Below, piece after piece: positions 54,522-63,392 of a stretch of 64,000 nucleotides of DNA. Position numbers and translations under genes: made by a program. Each line of letters starts with the position of its first letter. Positions within the stretch are counted from its first letter, which is position 1. The stretch covers positions 1,612,001 to 1,676,000 of the forward strand of contig CAKNFP010000002.1 of the NCBI GenBank assembly GCA_930633525.1, read 5' to 3'. The stretch comes from Hyphomicrobiales bacterium. Its GTDB lineage: Bacteria > Pseudomonadota > Alphaproteobacteria > Rhizobiales > Beijerinckiaceae. The notes beneath the pieces are model-generated. The model did no database searches, was not told where the DNA came from, and worked only from the letters and a program-made list of their open reading frames with translations.

Positions 54522-55337
54522 TTGGCGAGACAATCCTCTTCGAACGCGGGCCGCGCGGCCGAACTGTTGGTGCTGCTGTCCCAGGCCGGTGCCAAGGGGA
54601 TGACATTGAGCGCGCTCGCGGCGGCAAGCGGCGAAGCCCGATCGAGCGTGCATCGCACGCTGGTGGCGCTGGCCGATCATGGTTTCGTCATTCAGGGGGG
54701 GAATCGCGGCAGCTACAAGCTGGGCCCGGGCGCCTACGCGCTGGCTCTGCGTACGCCCTCGATGAACGAGGTGGTTACGACCTATCGCCCGGCTCTGCTC
54801 GAGATCACCACCAAGACCCAGCTGTCGTCTTATCTGATGGTGCGGAGCGGGCTCGATACGGTTTGTCTCGATTCCCAAGTCGGACAGATTGTCGCGCAGC
54901 CTTTCATCTCGGGAATCGGCGGGCGCATTCCGCTCGGCGTCGGCATCTCCGGTTCCTGTATCCTCGGCATGATGGAGGAGAAGGCGCGCGCACGCTGCAT
55001 GGAGCTTCTCACCGAGAAATACCGGCAATGGGATGTTCCGACTGAAAAGATCATAGCCGAGATCACGTTCTATCACCGGCATGGTTATATCGCCGGCATC
55101 CGTCGCGCCCGCGGCATCGAAACTTTCACGCTGACCGTGCCGGTATTGAATGACAACTGGCGCGGGCTTGAAGTGGCGCTGTCGGTGCTGGCACCGCTGA
55201 ACATGCTTGATGAGCCCGCACAGGTGGCGATGATAGATCAGATCCGTGAGATCATCGGGCGTGCGGAGGCAGTGGCGAGCGAGGTGGGACAGACGGATCT
55301 GCGGCGCCTCTCGGAACCGCCGCAGGCTGCGCAATAG
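54522..55337 (+). CDS. IclR-family transcriptional regulator
   Basis: 271-residue regulator with an N-terminal winged helix (MTLSALAAASGEARSSVHRTL, key residues ASGEA, RSSVHR) and a GAF-like effector domain with ITTKTQLSSYLM, GVGISGSCILGM and IAGIRRARGIETF. It follows hyuB by 73 bases. The initiator is TTG 54522, with GGAG upstream at long spacing. A DNA target is suggested by the TTCTGAT palindromes in the divergent promoter gap. Effector is probably the substrate or a breakdown product of the locus. Confidence 0.9.
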   Translation: MARQSSSNAGRAAELLVLLSQAGAKGMTLSALAAASGEARSSVHRTLVALADHGFVIQGGNRGSYKLGPGAYALALRTPSMNEVVTTYRPALLEITTKTQLSSYLMVRSGLDTVCLDSQVGQIVAQPFISGIGGRIPLGVGISGSCILGMMEEKARARCMELLTEKYRQWDVPTEKIIAEITFYHRHGYIAGIRRARGIETFTLTVPVLNDNWRGLEVALSVLAPLNMLDEPAQVAMIDQIREIIGRAEAVASEVGQTDLRRLSEPPQAAQ

Positions 55338-55412
55338 ATCGAACGGACGAACGATATTTGACCAAAAGCGGAAAACGCTCCCGTGATTGCCGGCCGACGT
55401 TTCCGCCTGAAC

Positions 55413-56582
55413 CTAGGGCGCGATCTTGCCACCCAGGACTCGGACGGGATCCAGCTTCAGCTCTTCGAACGCCTGCTCGGCGGCACCAATAAGTACGTCC
55501 TGATCGAGTGCCGCCGGGACGAGCTCAACCGGCTCGACGGCCGCGACCACGGACATTGCGAGTACCTCGCCCAGTAACGATGGCAGGAACTCGCCGATCG
55601 GGGCAAGCGCACCGGCGAGAACCACGCGATCGGGAGCGAGCGTATTGATCAGACTGACCAATCCTATCCGCAAGGCACCCATGCAATCCGACGTCTGAAA
55701 TTTGGCGAGATCGCCGGGGCCGAGCATCATAAGGCGCTGTCGGATTTTGTCTGGAGAGCCGGTTCTCCGCATGCCGAGGGATCTCGATAATGCGCGGCCG
55801 TTGACATAGATTTCAAGACAGCCGCGGGATCCGCATGCACATTCAGCCCCGAGCGGATTTACGTTGAGGTGGCCGGCCTGCAAGGTATGGTCGCCGCGCG
55901 AATTCAGCCGCTTATGCCGGGATATCATCGCCGAACCAACTCCGTTCGGCTGGGAGGTCAAATAGAGCAGTCGCTTCGCCCCGCGCCCTGCGCCTCGCAG
56001 ATATTCGGCGAGCGCTCCGAGTGTCGCATCATGCCCCACAGTAATGGGAACCTGTCGCCCCAACGTTTCCTCAATCACCGACCTGATTGGTACGTTGTGC
56101 CAATTGAGCGACAGAACAGTGCGCGCAATCGCGCTATCCTGCGTCATGATGCCGGGAATGGCGAGCCCGATACCGCACAGCGGCGACAGATGCGCTGTTT
56201 GTGCGATGGTCTTCTTAATCGCGTCGGCAATCTCTAGTAGCGCCTCTCGTGGCAGGTGCTCTCGCACCGCCATCTCGTAACGCTCCTGATGCAGAATGTT
56301 GCCTGCAAGATCGATGGCGGCGAGCTCGATCGAGTCGGCGCGGACGTCGACGGCGATCACATGCGCGCCACCCGGCCTCAGCTCGAGATGAGGGGAGGGG
56401 CGCCCCGCGACCCCGCTGCGGGTCGCGGCTGGCAGGATGTTGATCAATCCGAGCCGCGCCAGTTCGGCTGCTGCCACTCCGACGGCGCTGCGCGCGAGTT
56501 GTGTATCGAGTGTTGCCTCCGCACGGGTCATGGACCCGTGCCGCACGAGGGATTCCAGCAGACGTCCGGTCGCAGTTTGCAT
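55413..56582 (-). CDS. ROK-family transcriptional regulator
   Basis: 389-residue repressor of the ROK (repressor, ORF, kinase) family. A winged-helix N-terminus (LLESLVRHGSMTRAEA) is followed by a sugar-kinase-like fold with VIAVDVRADSIELAAIDL, GHDATLGAL and the zinc motif CACGSRGCLE. It controls sugar genes in response to a sugar. The frame is open to 56684, but that part runs through a palindrome; ATG 56582 gives a standard N-terminus, although without a strong ribosome site. It faces the sugar importer gene at 56775 and is the likely repressor of that operon. Confidence 0.9.
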   Translation of the reverse strand: MQTATGRLLESLVRHGSMTRAEATLDTQLARSAVGVAAAELARLGLINILPAATRSGVAGRPSPHLELRPGGAHVIAVDVRADSIELAAIDLAGNILHQERYEMAVREHLPREALLEIADAIKKTIAQTAHLSPLCGIGLAIPGIMTQDSAIARTVLSLNWHNVPIRSVIEETLGRQVPITVGHDATLGALAEYLRGAGRGAKRLLYLTSQPNGVGSAMISRHKRLNSRGDHTLQAGHLNVNPLGAECACGSRGCLEIYVNGRALSRSLGMRRTGSPDKIRQRLMMLGPGDLAKFQTSDCMGALRIGLVSLINTLAPDRVVLAGALAPIGEFLPSLLGEVLAMSVVAAVEPVELVPAALDQDVLIGAAEQAFEELKLDPVRVLGGKIAP

Positions 56583-56636
56583 AAGAAACCCAAGTGCGTC
56601 GGCGTTGTGCCTATCCAAGGAATTGCAGCTTGACAC

Positions 56637-56658
56637 ATTTGTTCGTTTGAGAACAAAT
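56637..56658. promoter_or_regulatory. Inverted repeat, probable ROK operator
   Basis: ATTTGTTC (56637-56644) and GAACAAAT (56651-56658) are perfect arms around a 6-base spacer, in the gap between the ROK gene and the divergent sugar importer. NagC/XylR-type ROK proteins bind TTTG/CAAA-rich inverted repeats like this. Confidence 0.65.
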
Positions 56659-56774
56659 ATTCCAAGAAGCGATTTCAGCTCCAATTGGCCTGATGGAGAA
56701 ATGCAGGCCTGTCAAGAAAAAGCATGCCTATTTTCCCAGAAAAGAAGTCTCGAAGCGACGCAGGGGAGTTTAGA

Positions 56775-58106
56775 ATGGCACATGGAATGTTTAGACGGGA
56801 GGTCCTGGCGCGCACTGCCGGACTTGCAGCCCTGATGCTGGCGTGCGGCGTGTCAACGGGTTTTGCACAGAACGGAACGGTCGACTGGCAGCAAGCAAAA
56901 GGAACGACGCTGTTCATCGGGATGAATAAGCACGTCTTTACCGACACGATCCGGCCGCTTATTCCCGAATTCGAGAAGTTGACAGGGATCAAGGTTCAGG
57001 TCGAATCCTACTCCCAGGACGAGTACATGAACAAACGTCTCGTGGACCTTTCCTCAGGGGCAGGGACATTCGACGTTGTCATGATGGACCAGGCCATTGT
57101 TCAATATAGCAAAGCCGGATGGGTCGAGGGGCTGGATAAATACATCGCCAATCCGAAATATTTTGATAGCGCCTCCTATGACGTCAATGATTTCCTTCCA
57201 TCCCTGACCAGGAACACCTTCATCAATGGCAAGCGGTTCGCGTTGCCTGTGACAGGCGAGGCGCAGATCCTCTACTATCGCAAGGATGTTCTCGATGCGG
57301 CGGGCATGGCCGTCCCAACCACGTTCGATGAACTCTACAAGACCGCTGTTGCGCTGAATCAGCCCGGCAAGATGGCCGGAATGTTGCTGCGCGGCGAAAA
57401 AATTCACACCGCCTGGAACAGCAGCGGCTTCATCTGGTCTTATGGCGGCAAGGTCTTCGATAACGCGGAAAGCCCCACCAAGGCGACTTTCGACAGTCCT
57501 GAGGCGGTCGCCGCCATCACCATGTATGCCAAGCTTCTTCAGGATGCCGGGCCGGTCGGCGTAGGCAACTATACGTGGTATGAGACGGTGTCAGACTTCC
57601 AGCAGGGCAAAGCTGCGATGTATCTCGATGCATCGGTCTTCATGTCGCAAATCGAGGATCCAAAGAAATCGACCGTTTCCGGCAAAGTCGGCTATGCGAG
57701 CATGCCGGCAGGACCTGCGGGCGCGATGGCGAATACCGGCGCGTGGATGCTCAGCATCAGCGCATCCTCGAAGAATAAGCCGGGCGCGGCGCTGTTCATG
57801 TCCTGGGTCACCAGCAAGGATGTCGGACTGAAAATCGGCGAGGCTGCCGGTATCGGGGCGCGAAAGTCCGTCTTCGAGGCCCCTTCTTTGCGCTCCAAAT
57901 ATCCAGCGGCCTGGGCGGAGGCGACAATCAAATCGATGATGCCCGTCGAGCCGACCCCTGGCCCGCCGCGGATCACGGCAATCGATGAATGGCTGGACAT
58001 CTATGGTGGCGCGGTGAACGCAACCATCCTCAAGCAGGGAACGGCGCAATCCAATCTCTCATCCGCGGCGGAGAGGATGGACAAGGCGCTGGCGCGCTCA
58101 AAATAG
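56775..58106 (+). CDS. Extracellular solute-binding protein family 1 (sugar ABC transporter)
   Basis: 443-residue periplasmic binding protein. Residues 1-30 form a signal with RREVLARTAGLAALML, possibly Tat-like, and a cut after GFAQN or similar. Mature part: LFIGMNKHVFTDTIRPLIPEF, DVVMMDQAIV, GEAQILYYRKDVL and DFQQGKAAMYLD, a CUT1 binding protein. GGGGAG is 7 bases before ATG 56775. First gene of a CUT1 importer without its own ATPase; isomerase and two dehydrogenases follow, so a rare sugar or polyol/cyclitol is likely. Confidence 0.92.
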   Translation: MAHGMFRREVLARTAGLAALMLACGVSTGFAQNGTVDWQQAKGTTLFIGMNKHVFTDTIRPLIPEFEKLTGIKVQVESYSQDEYMNKRLVDLSSGAGTFDVVMMDQAIVQYSKAGWVEGLDKYIANPKYFDSASYDVNDFLPSLTRNTFINGKRFALPVTGEAQILYYRKDVLDAAGMAVPTTFDELYKTAVALNQPGKMAGMLLRGEKIHTAWNSSGFIWSYGGKVFDNAESPTKATFDSPEAVAAITMYAKLLQDAGPVGVGNYTWYETVSDFQQGKAAMYLDASVFMSQIEDPKKSTVSGKVGYASMPAGPAGAMANTGAWMLSISASSKNKPGAALFMSWVTSKDVGLKIGEAAGIGARKSVFEAPSLRSKYPAAWAEATIKSMMPVEPTPGPPRITAIDEWLDIYGGAVNATILKQGTAQSNLSSAAERMDKALARSK

Positions 58107-58174
58107 GCCACAGCGATAGCGCAGGAGACGATGCATTGCCTCGTTTTTAACGTTCTAAGCAAACCGGTGAGGCG

Positions 58175-59071
58175 ATGTATTCAACACTAGCGAACCTGCG
58201 AACGAAGGCGAGAGACTGGCTCCTTCCCGCCAGTTTTCTCGCCCCGGCGCTGCTCGTTCTTATTGTTATCAACGTCATACCTCTATTTTATACGGTTCTG
58301 ACCAGCTTTCAGAACTACTATCTTCCAAAGAGCTATGATCGCGGCTTCAATGGGCTCGATAACTACCTCGAACTTGCTCTCGATCAGCGATTCTGGGCGG
58401 CCGCCGGCCGCACCTTCATCTTCGTGTCCGCTTCACTTGTCATCGAGCTGGTGCTCGGCTTTGCCATCGCGCTGATGCTGTTTCGGCAGCGGTGGGCGGT
58501 CGGCACTCTTCGCGGACTGATCCTGTTGCCGATCATTGTCACGCCCATTGCGGTCGCCTTCGTCTGGCGCCTGCTGTTCAGCCCGAGCCTCGGTCTGCTC
58601 AATTATCTCCTAGCGTTTGTTGGCCTTGGGCCGTTCGAGTGGATATATAGCCCGAACCAAGCGCTGATCTCGCTGATTATCGTAGAGGTCTGGCAGCACA
58701 CGCCTGAACTGATGCTTATTATATATACCGGATTGCTCACGCTGCCGGAAGATCTCTCGGATGCGGCCCGCATCGATGGCGCCAATCCCTGGCAGATCTT
58801 CAAGAATATCAAGCTGCCGCTCTTGAAGCCGATCCTGATGGTCGGAATCGTTTTCCGTGTCATCGCGCTCCTGAAGACATTTGATGTCTTTTATATCGTG
58901 GGGCGTGGGGGCCCGGGAACGTCAACGGAAACATTGGCACTCTATGTGTATGCGTCCGGCTTTAGCTTTCTCAGAATGGGATACGCATCGGCGCTGGCGA
59001 TGGTACTTTTCCTGATCGTCCTTGCATCCACCATTCTTATCGTCCGCTGGGGAGACGTGAAAATTGGCTAA
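58175..59071 (+). CDS. Sugar ABC transporter permease (MalF/UgpA type)
   Basis: 298-residue inner-membrane permease with about six helices, LPASFLAPALLVLIVINVIP as first helix, and the EAA loop DLSDAARIDGANPWQIFKNI. TGAGGCG precedes the ATG. Its 3' end overlaps the second permease by 8 bases. Confidence 0.93.
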   Translation: MYSTLANLRTKARDWLLPASFLAPALLVLIVINVIPLFYTVLTSFQNYYLPKSYDRGFNGLDNYLELALDQRFWAAAGRTFIFVSASLVIELVLGFAIALMLFRQRWAVGTLRGLILLPIIVTPIAVAFVWRLLFSPSLGLLNYLLAFVGLGPFEWIYSPNQALISLIIVEVWQHTPELMLIIYTGLLTLPEDLSDAARIDGANPWQIFKNIKLPLLKPILMVGIVFRVIALLKTFDVFYIVGRGGPGTSTETLALYVYASGFSFLRMGYASALAMVLFLIVLASTILIVRWGDVKIG

Positions 59072-59909
59072 TGCACGCGACCACGACCGTCCGGCCACAT
59101 TGGGGGATATCCTCAACACCATCGGCCTCGTCATCGTTGCGATCGTCTTTATCATGCCGATCTTCTGGGCGATCCTGATGTCACTCAAGACGCGGGCCGA
59201 TGCGCTCTCGATGCCGCCGAAGTGGTTGTTCGTGCCAACCTTCGACCATTATCGCACGGTGTGGAACGAAGGCGCGCTCCTTGACTATACGCAGAACAGT
59301 CTGATCGTGACCTTGTCTGCCACGGCGATTGGATTGGTGCTCGGCGTGCCAGCTGCTTACATCCTCGCACGGCGCCATTTTCGGGGAAAGCGGGCGCTGC
59401 TTCTCGGCATTCTGAGCACACGGATGATCCCGCCTGTCGCTTTCATCATTCCGTTTTTCGTAATATTCACGAATATAGGCCTCAAAGACACCTATACGGC
59501 GCTGGTTATCGTCTATCTCACGATCATTCTTGGTTTCGTGATTTGGATGATGAGGAGCTATATCGTGGATCTTCCCATTGAGCTGGAGGAAGCCGCCCGC
59601 ATTGATGGTTGTGAGCAATGGCAAACATTCCGCTATGTGGTCCTTCCATCTTGCAAGCCGGGCCTGGCGACCTCCGCGATATTCTCATTCATCTATGCTT
59701 GGAATGAATTTCTCTACGCCATGGTGCTTACCAATCGTCATGCGAAGACGCTGCCGCTGGGCATCTATAATTGGGTCTCCTACGAGGAAGTGCGGTGGGG
59801 CGAGCTCACGGCGGCTGCCGTTCTGGCGATGCTGCCGGTCCTTGTTTTCTACCTCTTCGTTCAACGCGCCCTCGTGAGAGGCCTCACCATGGGCGCGGTC
59901 AAAGGTTAA
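59064..59909 (+). CDS. Sugar ABC transporter permease (MalG/UgpE type)
   Basis: 281-residue permease starting at a TTG (59064) with GGGGAG upstream. First helix TIGLVIVAIVFIMPIFWAIL, loop ELEEAARIDGCEQWQTFRY (EAA motif, with Cys in DGC replacing Ala), and C-terminal GLTMGAVKG. Pairs with the upstream permease. The rest of the operon is metabolic; no ATPase gene follows. Confidence 0.92.
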   Translation: MANARDHDRPATLGDILNTIGLVIVAIVFIMPIFWAILMSLKTRADALSMPPKWLFVPTFDHYRTVWNEGALLDYTQNSLIVTLSATAIGLVLGVPAAYILARRHFRGKRALLLGILSTRMIPPVAFIIPFFVIFTNIGLKDTYTALVIVYLTIILGFVIWMMRSYIVDLPIELEEAARIDGCEQWQTFRYVVLPSCKPGLATSAIFSFIYAWNEFLYAMVLTNRHAKTLPLGIYNWVSYEEVRWGELTAAAVLAMLPVLVFYLFVQRALVRGLTMGAVKG

Positions 59910-59944
59910 CTGTCGGACACACTATAAGTAAGGGCGATGCCGCG

Positions 59945-60781
59945 ATGAGCACTGTCAGCAAGAAGACCGGGTTGGTCACGAAAATCCGGACAGAACATGA
60001 GAACATCATTTCCGGCGTTCATGATCTCGGCTTCGACGTATGTCACTTGTCGGCATACAATCCGGGCGCCTTGACGGATGAGATCAAGGAGCATTTTCGC
60101 AAGGAAATAAAGCGCCTCAACATGGAGGTGACCGGGTTCTGGGCTGGTTGGCCTGGGCATGTCGTTTGGGATTTCGTCGGTGGTCCGATCACCACCGGGC
60201 TTGTCCCACCGCAGCTGCGGGAAGAGCGTATCGCCATTACCAAATATGCATCAGACTTTGCGGCCTCGCTCGGGATCAAGATGGTGATGACGCATATCGG
60301 TTTCGTGCCGGAAGATTGCAATGAGCCGACTTACAAGTCACTGGTCCCTGTGGTGCGCGATATCGCTGCCCACTGCAAGTCAAACGGCCAGGAGTTCTGT
60401 TTCGAGACAGGACAGGAGACGCCGGTTACGCTGTGCCGTTTGATCGAAGACGTTGGAATGGATAATGTGGGCATCAATTTCGACGCGGCGAATCTGATTG
60501 TCTACGGCAAGGCCAATCCAGTTGACGCTGTCGATATTCTGGCTCCCTACATTCGCCAGGTCCACATCAAGGACGGCTGCTATCCCGCCGATACCAAGAA
60601 GCTCGGCAAGGAGATGCAGCTAGGCGAAGGGCAAGTCGATCATCCCGCGCTGTTGAAGAAGCTCGTCGGAATTGGCTTCAACGGCCCCTGGATCATTGAG
60701 ACGGAGTTCACAGGCGAGACGCGCAATGCGGGCATTCTGAAAGCGAAGGCCCAGCTCGAACACTGGTTGTCGACGTTCTGA
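59945..60781 (+). CDS. Sugar phosphate isomerase/epimerase (TIM-barrel, IolE/IolI/Tsr-like)
   Basis: 278-residue xylose-isomerase-like barrel. Probable metal ligands are Glu in CFETGQETP, Asp in NFDAANLI, His in RQVHIKDG and Glu in IIETEF. Such enzymes isomerise or epimerise sugars or keto-cyclitols (for example inosose dehydratase/isomerase) in the cytoplasm. The open frame reaches back into the permease gene, but ATG 59945 follows GGGCG and gives the domain start. Works with the dehydrogenase genes downstream, probably 2-keto sugar or inosose intermediates. Confidence 0.9.
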   Translation: MSTVSKKTGLVTKIRTEHENIISGVHDLGFDVCHLSAYNPGALTDEIKEHFRKEIKRLNMEVTGFWAGWPGHVVWDFVGGPITTGLVPPQLREERIAITKYASDFAASLGIKMVMTHIGFVPEDCNEPTYKSLVPVVRDIAAHCKSNGQEFCFETGQETPVTLCRLIEDVGMDNVGINFDAANLIVYGKANPVDAVDILAPYIRQVHIKDGCYPADTKKLGKEMQLGEGQVDHPALLKKLVGIGFNGPWIIETEFTGETRNAGILKAKAQLEHWLSTF

Positions 60782-60957
60782 CGGTTCAGCCGCCGGGGAG
60801 GTCGAGGGCTCGATCGGCAGTTGCCGTGCGCGGTCGTGGTCAGGGCCTGGAATTACAGGTCTCGCCTCGACGAGCGCGGAGCTGATCTGTCGGCGGCGCT
60901 TGGGCTAGCGCGCTGCGCAAGGGAGCGATGCGGATCGCTCCGAAAGAAGAAGATATC

Positions 60958-62046
60958 ATGCCAAAGAAAGTCAAAATCCTCGTCGTCGGCCTCGGCAATA
61001 TGGGACTGTCACATGCCGAGGCGTATAGGCAGATCGATGGCTTCGAGATCGTGGGTATCATGAGCCGCACGATCAAATCCAAACAATTGCCGCAGGGATA
61101 CGACATCTATCCCCTTTACGAGGACCTGGATGAAGCGCTGAAGCAGACCAGGCCCGATGCGGTTTCCATCAACTCCTGGCCGAATACCCATGCGAGCTAT
61201 GCGATAAAGGCGATCGAGGCCGGTTGTCATGTGTTCATGGAAAAGCCGATTGCGACAACAATCGAGGATGCCGAGCGGGTTGTCGCCGCGGCCAAGGCCC
61301 GCGAGCGGAAGCTGGTGCTGGGCTATATCCTTCGGGTTCATCCATCGTGGATACGCTTTATCGAGATCGGGACGTCATTGGGCAAGCCACTGGTCATGCG
61401 CTTGAATCTCAATCAGCAATCAAGCGGTCCGGCATGGTATTGGCACAAGAATCTCATTGATTCACTGATTCCGATTGTCGATTGCGGTGTGCATTATGTC
61501 GATGTCATGTGCCAGCTGACGGGCGCCAAACCCGTTCGGGTCCACGGTATCGGCGCCAAGCTCTGGGCGGATGCCGCGCAGGACAACTATGGGCACCTGC
61601 ATGTGACCTTCGACGATGGTTCTGTCGGCTGGTACGAGGCCGGATGGGGCCCGATGATGAGCGAGACCGCCTATTTCGTCAAAGATGTCATAGGGCCTAG
61701 AGGTTCGGTATCCATCGTCGCCGCGCAGGAGCATAGCGAGGTGGCGGAATTCGACGCAACGTCGGGATCCGCAGATCTCGACCGTCATACTAAAACGGAT
61801 ACAATCAGGATCCATCATTCCGCAGTCGATGAAAACAGGAATTTCCTCAAGCAAGATGCGGTTCTTCACATGGACGACGAGCCGGGGCACCATGAGTTAT
61901 GCAAGCGCGAGCAGGAATATTTTCTGAGATCTATTCACGAGGACCTTGACTTGTCGCAGTCGATGGCCGCCGCAGTCGACAGCTTGCGTATAGTGCTCGC
62001 CGCAGAGCAGAGCATCAAGGAAGGAAGAGCGGTGGATTTGATGTAA
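60958..62046 (+). CDS. Gfo/Idh/MocA-family oxidoreductase
   Basis: 362-residue NAD(P)-dependent dehydrogenase. Rossmann N-domain with VVGLGNMGLSHAEAY, the EKPIATT motif (catalytic Lys), then a C-terminal beta-sheet domain with GVHYVDVMCQL. Members oxidise sugars, cyclitols (IolG) or aldoses. AAGAAG lies upstream of ATG 60958. It follows the isomerase at a 176-base gap; cotranscription is probable. Together they suggest oxidation and ring or keto rearrangement of an imported cyclitol or aldose. Confidence 0.92.
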   Translation: MPKKVKILVVGLGNMGLSHAEAYRQIDGFEIVGIMSRTIKSKQLPQGYDIYPLYEDLDEALKQTRPDAVSINSWPNTHASYAIKAIEAGCHVFMEKPIATTIEDAERVVAAAKARERKLVLGYILRVHPSWIRFIEIGTSLGKPLVMRLNLNQQSSGPAWYWHKNLIDSLIPIVDCGVHYVDVMCQLTGAKPVRVHGIGAKLWADAAQDNYGHLHVTFDDGSVGWYEAGWGPMMSETAYFVKDVIGPRGSVSIVAAQEHSEVAEFDATSGSADLDRHTKTDTIRIHHSAVDENRNFLKQDAVLHMDDEPGHHELCKREQEYFLRSIHEDLDLSQSMAAAVDSLRIVLAAEQSIKEGRAVDLM

Positions 62047-62141
62047 TCGGCGCGGTAGAGGCGCACCCGGCTTTCGTCCGGGGGCGAAGCCGATGGTTGT
62101 CGGCATTCTGCGTGGGCTGCCAGAGATATGGCCCCTATTCG

Positions 62142-62155
62142 CCCCCCCCCCCCCC
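62142..62155. repeat. Homopolymeric C tract of 14
   Basis: Fourteen consecutive C in the gap between convergent genes. Such runs are slippage-prone; the length may vary between cells or be a sequencing or assembly artefact. Nearby (62066-62082) CCCGG and CCGGG form a short stem-loop with no T tract. Confidence 0.7.
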
Positions 62156-62235
62156 GCTTTTAGCCTGTCATGTTCACGACGCCACAGCCGCTGACCGATA
62201 TCAGCCCGCGGCGTTTATCCTCTCCTGGTCACCGA

Positions 62236-63273
62236 TCAGTTTTCGAGGCGGATCTGTAGCTTAACGTCGGCCGGGCGGGCCTCCGCCGCCCGCTCGAAGG
62301 CGGCCACGGCTTCGTCGAATGGGAATGTCGCCGAGACGAGGCGCTTGAGATCGACGCGTCCGGATCCCATCAAGGCCAGAGCCCGATCATACTGGTGCGC
62401 ATAGCGAAATACCGTCTCGATCCTCAGTTCTTTCGTCGACAACCGGGCGACATCGAGGGGCACGGGATCAACGGGCAAGCCGACGGCCACGATGGTGCCG
62501 CAAGGACGGAGCAAGTCCACGATGTCGGACCAGACGGCTCCGGCGCCCGAGCATTCGAAGACGATGTCGGCTCCCCATCCACCCGTGAGTTGCGCGACGT
62601 TCTCCCGGAGGTTGCTTTCGCGCACGTTCACAGGGATCACGCCTTCATAGGACGCCGCGATATCAAGTTTTGGCTGGGCGAGATCTGCTACGATGGCGCG
62701 GGCGCAACCGCCAGCCAAAGCCGCGATGGCCACCATGATCCCGATCGGCCCAGCGCCGATGACGACCGCCGTGTCACCGGGCTGGATCCCGGCCTTGGCT
62801 GCAGCCTGCATCCCGACGGCGAATGGCTCGACCATCGCCGCCTCGGCGAAGCTGACGTGATCCGGTATCCTGAAGGTAAAATTCGCTGGATGCACCACGA
62901 ACGGCCGAATGACTCCATGGACCGGCGGCGTCGCCCAGAAGGTCACGCTTGGGTCTACATTGTAGATGCCAAGACGTGAGGCCCGCGAGTGCGGGTCAGG
63001 GATTCCCGGTTCCATACAGACCCGGTCTCCAGGCTTCAAGCCGATCACATGCTCTCCGATAGCGACGACAGTGCCCGCGGCTTCATGGCCGAGCACCATC
63101 GGCGTATCCACGACAAAGGGTCCGATGCGGCCGTGTGTATAGTAATGCACGTCGGAACCGCAGATACCCACGGTGTTCAGCCTGATCTTGACCTCGCCGC
63201 GGCCCGCCTCGGCTTCGAGATCGATATCGCGAAGGACCAGTTTGCGCGGGCGTTCGAGAACGAGAGCTTTCAT
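62236..63273 (-). CDS. Zinc-dependent alcohol dehydrogenase, xylitol/sorbitol dehydrogenase type
   Basis: 345-residue medium-chain dehydrogenase. Catalytic zinc ligands are Cys in [11 protein letters not shown], His-Glu in LGHEAAG and Glu in MVEPFAVG; the Rossmann motif is VIGAGPIG with an acidic strand end (IVADLAQ, Asp) favouring NAD. The lobe that holds the structural zinc in many members has no cysteines here ([25 protein letters not shown]), as in sorbitol dehydrogenases. It oxidises polyols such as xylitol or sorbitol to ketoses. ATG 63273 is chosen although the frame is open upstream. It lies 119 bases after the partial FAD oxidoreductase, probably the same operon. Confidence 0.92.
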   Translation of the reverse strand: MKALVLERPRKLVLRDIDLEAEAGRGEVKIRLNTVGICGSDVHYYTHGRIGPFVVDTPMVLGHEAAGTVVAIGEHVIGLKPGDRVCMEPGIPDPHSRASRLGIYNVDPSVTFWATPPVHGVIRPFVVHPANFTFRIPDHVSFAEAAMVEPFAVGMQAAAKAGIQPGDTAVVIGAGPIGIMVAIAALAGGCARAIVADLAQPKLDIAASYEGVIPVNVRESNLRENVAQLTGGWGADIVFECSGAGAVWSDIVDLLRPCGTIVAVGLPVDPVPLDVARLSTKELRIETVFRYAHQYDRALALMGSGRVDLKRLVSATFPFDEAVAAFERAAEARPADVKLQIRLEN

Positions 63274-63392
63274 GGATGCGGCTCCAGTGCCCGGGCCTGA
63301 TTGGCCTCGGGGAATGAAAGAAAACGCGGACCAGCCCCTGGCGCGGGGCAGCGGCCTCAAAATCACGGCTTGGCCCTGATGCAGGCCCGACC

